Positions 60,087-64,000 of a stretch of 64,000 nucleotides of DNA are shown piece after piece. Every line of letters starts with the position of its first letter. Within the stretch, counting starts at the first letter, position 1. Under the pieces are notes generated by a model. It was not told where the DNA came from. It saw only the letters and a program-made list of their open reading frames with translations, and made no database searches. The stretch is from an uncultured Rhodospirillales bacterium (GTDB taxonomy: Bacteria; Pseudomonadota; Alphaproteobacteria; Rhodospirillales; JABHCV01), in the NCBI GenBank assembly GCA_938092065.1, contig CALKND010000005.1:62001-126000 (forward strand), written 5' to 3'. Made by a program: the position numbers and the translations under genes.

Positions 60087-62873
60087 GTGGATCATGCCTT
60101 GAAGAAAGTTCCCAAACAACGTGAAATAATTGGTCGCAAAGTCTTGTTTGCTCGCTTTGGGGAAATAGCAGCCTGGTCGGGGATCACAAATAACAACCAT
60201 ACAAACGTGCTAAAGATTTTTAAAGAGGCTCTGGCTAACGGGAATAGCGTAGTACGTAAACGTTTTGAGAGAGAGCATGTCAAAGGAACCGAAACGGTCC
60301 GCGCTCAAGCTTTTCTCATAGATCAATTGATTCGGGTGCTTTACGATGTTGTCGTTACCTATGTTTATCCTGTCGCTAATCCGACCAAAGGCGAGCAGAT
60401 TGCCATTGTTGCCACAGGTGGATACGGACGTGGTGAGTTAGCACCGTTTTCAGATGTAGATTTGATGTTTTTGCTCGATTATAAGCGTAGCCCGCGTACC
60501 GAGCAGATCATTGAGTACATGCTCTATATGTTATGGGATTTGGGCCTTAAGGTAGGCCATGCTACGCGTTCTATCGACGAAGCGGTGAAGCTATCAAAAG
60601 AAGACTTAACAATTCGCACTTCCCTACTAGAAGCGCGGTTTCTTTGGGGGGACGAACAACTTTATCAGCGATTTAAGAAAAAATTTTCAGCTGACGTAGA
60701 AGCCTCATCTGGCTCTGCCTTTGTTGAGGCTAAGCTGGGCGAACGTGACATACGTCATGAACGTATGGGTGACACCCGCTACGTTCTGGAGCCAAATATA
60801 AAAGAAGGAAAGGGTGGTCTGCGCGACCTGCAAACATTATTCTGGATTTCTAAATACCTTTACCAAGTAGATGAAGTCTCTGACCTGGTTGAAAAAGGTG
60901 TGTTTACAAAACGTGATGCTAGGCGTTTTGCTAAAGCCCAGAACTTTCTGTGCACAGTTCGTAATCATCTACATTATTTATCCGGACGTCCAGAAGAACG
61001 CCTTGTTTTTAATGTACAAAGCGAACTCGCTCAACGTATGGCTTATAAAGATCATGCTGGCGCACGCGGTGTCGAGCGTTTCATGAAGCATTACTTTCTT
61101 ATAGCTAAAGATGTTGGTAACCTTACCCGAATAATTTGTGCGGTTCTTGAAGCTAAGCACCAGAAGCGCCGTTTTCATATTCCTAAATTGTCTTTTATGC
61201 GTAAAAACATCAACGGCTTCATCGTTGATGGTGACCGACTGACTTTGGTGAGTGATGATGATTTAAAAAATCACCCGACCAAACTTTTGTCTCTTTTTGC
61301 CGAAGCCCAACGTCTTGAGCTGGATATTCATCCAAGCGCCTTACGTGCAGTTACTCAGTCTTTGGGGTTGATTAAAAAAGGGATGCGTGCGGATGTTGAA
61401 GCCAACAGGGTATTTATGGAGATATTGACCTCAAAAAAAGATCCAGAACTAGCTCTTAAGCGTATGAACGAAGCAGGTGTTCTAGGCCGCTTTATCCCAG
61501 AATTTGGGCGGGTCGTTGCTCAAATGCAGTATGACATGTATCACGTCTATACAGTAGATGAGCATACCATACGTGCTATTGGGATTTTATCGCAAATTGA
61601 AAGAGGGCTTTTGGCAGAAGAATTGCCAGTGGCAAGCTTGGTCGCTCGCGAAGTACAGTCACGCTGTGCACTTTATCTTGCTGTTTTGATGCACGATATT
61701 GCTAAGGGCCGTGGCGGTGATCATGCGGAGATCGGCAGCGTCATGGCCTTGAAGCTCTGCCCTAGACTGGGATTAAACGATGGTGAAACAGAAACTGTCT
61801 CGTGGCTAGTAAAATACCATTTGGCCATGAGTAATACTGCTTTCAAGCGTGATATAGACGATCCTCAGACGATTAGTGATTTTGTTGAGTTGGTGCAGTC
61901 ACCTGAACGTCTGCGTCTTCTTTTAATTTTGACAGCGTGCGATATTCGTGCTGTTGGCCCTGGTGTATGGAACGGGTGGAAAGCGCAATTGCTGCGCGAT
62001 CTTTATTATAGTGCCCAGGAGAGTATAGCTGGCACAACAACTCAAGAAGGCCACGTTAATAGAGTTGCCCGCGCAAAAGAAGAATTAAAAGAACTTCTCT
62101 CAAAATGGAAAGACGCAGACGTGGAGGCCTATTTAGCAAAAGGCTATGATGATTATTGGCTTAGCTACGATGCTCCATCTCACGCCCATCACGCTCATAT
62201 TATTTCTAACGCTGACGATAAAGGTCTGGATATCACTATCGTGGATCGCGTTGACTCTGAGCGTGAGGTTAGCGAAGTTGTCATCTACACTCATGACCAC
62301 CCTGGGGTTTTTGCTCGCATTGCGGGTGCTATGTCCCTGACCAATGCAACCATTCTCGACGCAAAAATATCGACCCTTGCCCATGGTATGGCGCTCGATA
62401 CCTTTTGGATTCAGGATATTAATGGCGGTCCATTTAATAAAAAGGAAAGCTTAAAACGTTTAAAAGGTAGAATTAAAGATGCCCTAAATGGCAAACTGCA
62501 ACCCTCTGTAGAACTTCAAAAAGCTCGTGATAAAACAATGTTGAGTCGGACACGCGTCTTCAAGGTGCCGCCTAGGGTCCTAGTAGACAACTCGGTAAGT
62601 GCTAAATATACGGTAATTGAAGTGAATGGCCGCGACCGTCTGGGGTTTCTTAATGATGCTACAGAAGCTCTTACGGGCATTGGCCTGCAAATCGCTTCAG
62701 CCCATATTTCAACCTATGGCGAGCGGGTTGTTGATGTGTTTTATGTTAAGGACGTGTTTGGCCTTCGCGTGGAGCACGAGGGTAAAATCATCCAAATCAA
62801 GCGGGCTCTTTTAAATGCTATTGATCCCCCAAAAAATAGTCGGGATGACAAATTAGGTAAAAAAAGTAAGTAA
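60087..62873 (+). CDS. glnD: bifunctional uridylyltransferase/uridylyl-removing enzyme GlnD
   Basis: Senses glutamine and modifies PII proteins, so it controls nitrogen assimilation. The 928-residue product has the nucleotidyltransferase domain with GGYGRGELAPFSDVDLMFLLD (about 111), the uridylyl-removing HD domain with LMHDIAKGRGGDHAEIGS (His536-Asp537), and two C-terminal ACT domains (EVVIYTHDHPGVFARIAGAM, YTVIEVNGRDRLGFLNDATEAL). The start is GTG, 2 bp after mutS; a ribosome site lies within the mutS end. Confidence 0.97.
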   Translation: MDHALKKVPKQREIIGRKVLFARFGEIAAWSGITNNNHTNVLKIFKEALANGNSVVRKRFEREHVKGTETVRAQAFLIDQLIRVLYDVVVTYVYPVANPTKGEQIAIVATGGYGRGELAPFSDVDLMFLLDYKRSPRTEQIIEYMLYMLWDLGLKVGHATRSIDEAVKLSKEDLTIRTSLLEARFLWGDEQLYQRFKKKFSADVEASSGSAFVEAKLGERDIRHERMGDTRYVLEPNIKEGKGGLRDLQTLFWISKYLYQVDEVSDLVEKGVFTKRDARRFAKAQNFLCTVRNHLHYLSGRPEERLVFNVQSELAQRMAYKDHAGARGVERFMKHYFLIAKDVGNLTRIICAVLEAKHQKRRFHIPKLSFMRKNINGFIVDGDRLTLVSDDDLKNHPTKLLSLFAEAQRLELDIHPSALRAVTQSLGLIKKGMRADVEANRVFMEILTSKKDPELALKRMNEAGVLGRFIPEFGRVVAQMQYDMYHVYTVDEHTIRAIGILSQIERGLLAEELPVASLVAREVQSRCALYLAVLMHDIAKGRGGDHAEIGSVMALKLCPRLGLNDGETETVSWLVKYHLAMSNTAFKRDIDDPQTISDFVELVQSPERLRLLLILTACDIRAVGPGVWNGWKAQLLRDLYYSAQESIAGTTTQEGHVNRVARAKEELKELLSKWKDADVEAYLAKGYDDYWLSYDAPSHAHHAHIISNADDKGLDITIVDRVDSEREVSEVVIYTHDHPGVFARIAGAMSLTNATILDAKISTLAHGMALDTFWIQDINGGPFNKKESLKRLKGRIKDALNGKLQPSVELQKARDKTMLSRTRVFKVPPRVLVDNSVSAKYTVIEVNGRDRLGFLNDATEALTGIGLQIASAHISTYGERVVDVFYVKDVFGLRVEHEGKIIQIKRALLNAIDPPKNSRDDKLGKKSK

Positions 62874-62946
62874 AAACTCTCATCAGATGTCCACCAAGGC
62901 CTAATCCTACCTTTTCAATGCTCTAATTAACAGTTATTCAGGCTAC

Positions 62947-64000
62947 ATGGCTTTATTAAATTCTATTGTGACTATTGGCTCAATTACTACAGTCAGTCGA
63001 GTCTTTGGTTTTTTTCGTGATATTTTAATTGCTGCCACTCTGGGTGCAGGTGTGATGGCCGATGTATTCTTTGTCGCCTTTAAATTTCCCAACCTGTTCC
63101 GGAGGCTTTTTGCTGAGGGCGCCTTTTCCATGGCTTTTGTGCCAATTTTTGCTGGGATTTTGGAAGAAGAGGGTAAGGGAAAAGCCAAAGAATTCGCCGA
63201 CCAAGCTATGGGGGTCCTAATTAGTGGCCTACTGGTTCTTGTTATTGTTATGGAGATCGCCATGCCGTGGGTGATGAGGGCATTCGCTCCGGGATTTTTG
63301 GATGACCCAAGAAAGTTTGATCTGGCTGTTGAGCTGACCCGCATAACTTTTCCTTATATTTTACTGATCTCTCTGGTTTCGTTATTCGCCGGTGTATTGA
63401 ATTCTTTTGGTAGATTTGCCGCTGCGGCGGCAACCCCAATTTTGCTTAATGTGTGTCTAATAGGGGCTCTTTTGTTTTGGGCGCCCATATCGAAAAATCC
63501 CGGCCACACACTTGCCTGGGCTACTTTTTTAGCTGGTTTTGTGCAGTTTTTTTGGATCGCTTTTTATTGTGGAAAAAATGGTATTTGGTTTTGTAGGCCT
63601 ATTTTCACCTTTAGCAAAAATGTCAGGCTTTTGTTGGTTCGCGCCCTGCCTGTAGCCTTGGGTGCGGGGATTTATCAAATTAATCTTTTGGTCGATACCA
63701 TCATCGCTTCTTTTTTACCGGAAGGATCTATCTCATATTTATTTTTTGCTGATAGGGTTAACCAACTGCCTCTGGGTGTTGTTGGGGTTGCAGTTGGTAC
63801 TGCATTGCTTCCTTTGCTATCCCGTCAGATCAGGGCCGGGGATGAAGTAGCTGCTCAAAATAGTCAGAACCGTGCTGTGGAATTTTCAATTTTACTGACC
63901 CTGCCCGCGGCATGCGCCTTATTTCTTATGGCAGATCCTGTGGTTAAAGTTCTGTTTCAGCGCGGAATGTTTGGTGATGTACAGGCTAGTGCAACGGCGG
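62947..64000 (+). CDS. murJ: lipid II flippase MurJ (3' end outside the window)
   Basis: Flips the peptidoglycan precursor lipid II across the inner membrane. The frame is open from ATG 62947 to the window end, about 351 residues of a usual 500 or so. The N-terminal SITTVSRVFGFFRDILIAATLGAGVMADVFFVAFKFPNLFRRLFAEGAFSMAFVPIF is the conserved MviN/MurJ signature, with the conserved arginines. Multiple TM helices follow. The glnD-murJ neighbourhood is common in Alphaproteobacteria. Confidence 0.95.
   Translation, partial: MALLNSIVTIGSITTVSRVFGFFRDILIAATLGAGVMADVFFVAFKFPNLFRRLFAEGAFSMAFVPIFAGILEEEGKGKAKEFADQAMGVLISGLLVLVIVMEIAMPWVMRAFAPGFLDDPRKFDLAVELTRITFPYILLISLVSLFAGVLNSFGRFAAAAATPILLNVCLIGALLFWAPISKNPGHTLAWATFLAGFVQFFWIAFYCGKNGIWFCRPIFTFSKNVRLLLVRALPVALGAGIYQINLLVDTIIASFLPEGSISYLFFADRVNQLPLGVVGVAVGTALLPLLSRQIRAGDEVAAQNSQNRAVEFSILLTLPAACALFLMADPVVKVLFQRGMFGDVQASATA

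Noticed and set aside
1-64000. CRISPR arrays, tRNA or rRNA genes, insertion sequences, prophage
   Set aside because: No spaced direct repeats, RNA-gene landmarks, transposases or terminal repeats were recognised on either strand by eye; a covariance-model scan was not possible here.

Overview
The window is a 64-kb piece of an alphaproteobacterial chromosome that contains a probable replication origin. The gene order leuS-lptE-holA / parB-parA-rsmG-mnmG-mnmE / rho-hemJ-hemH-hemE-[origin]-aroE-coaE-dnaQ-secB-Tim44-mltA-hslUV-his operon, the DUF3576 lipoprotein, HemJ, FxsA, a Tim44-like protein and bactofilin fit an alphaproteobacterium, most like Rhodospirillales and relatives. That placement is inferred from order and protein content, not from a search. 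The DNA is moderately AT-rich, with very AT-rich intergenic regions. No rRNA, tRNA, CRISPR, transposase, phage or plasmid gene was seen. The region is almost wholly housekeeping chromosome.

Layout. 1-6.1 kb: end of yggS, a ThiE-like gene, a DUF3576 lipoprotein, leuS, lptE, holA. 6.3-12.3 kb, minus strand: parB, parA, rsmG, mnmG, mnmE and a [2Fe-2S] ferredoxin, with two perfect parS sites. 12.3-14.4 kb: a gene-free interval with two dyads, then ogt and a quinone oxidoreductase facing the other way. 14.4-18.5 kb, minus: rho and the late haem genes hemJ, hemH, hemE. 18.47-19.02 kb: probable oriC. 19-31.9 kb: aroE, coaE, dnaQ, secB, fxsA, the Tim44-like gene, mltA, Smr, a HTH regulator, hslUV, then hisB-DUF2628-hisH-hisA-hisF-hisE-hinT. 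31.9-39.5 kb: gshB, SirB1-like, BON lipoprotein, rsmI, an LpoA/LppC-like lipoprotein, hemW, rdgB, rph. 39.6-46.4 kb: hrcA, grpE, dnaK, dnaJ, dapB, nth. 46.4-48.1 kb, minus: CysZ-like membrane protein, bactofilin and a small lipoprotein. 48.2-64 kb: adenosine kinase, typA, two GT9 glycosyltransferases around an AmpG-type permease, maeB, mutS, glnD and the start of murJ.

How it works together. The origin, parS sites, ParAB and the DNA polymerase III delta and epsilon-like subunits form a replication and segregation zone. Most genes left of the origin run leftwards and most right of it run rightwards, as expected for two diverging replication forks. Protein quality control (hslUV, hrcA-grpE-dnaK-dnaJ), histidine synthesis, haem synthesis and envelope maintenance (LptE, MltA, AmpG, MurJ, LppC, bactofilin, GT9) make up most of the rest.

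No strong candidate for an undescribed multi-gene system was found. The most rewarding items are the origin with possible DnaA-trio repeats on both flanks, the parS site that includes the rsmG start codon, the two-dyad gene-free interval, the divergent ThiE-like protein and the bactofilin gene coupled to an unknown lipoprotein.
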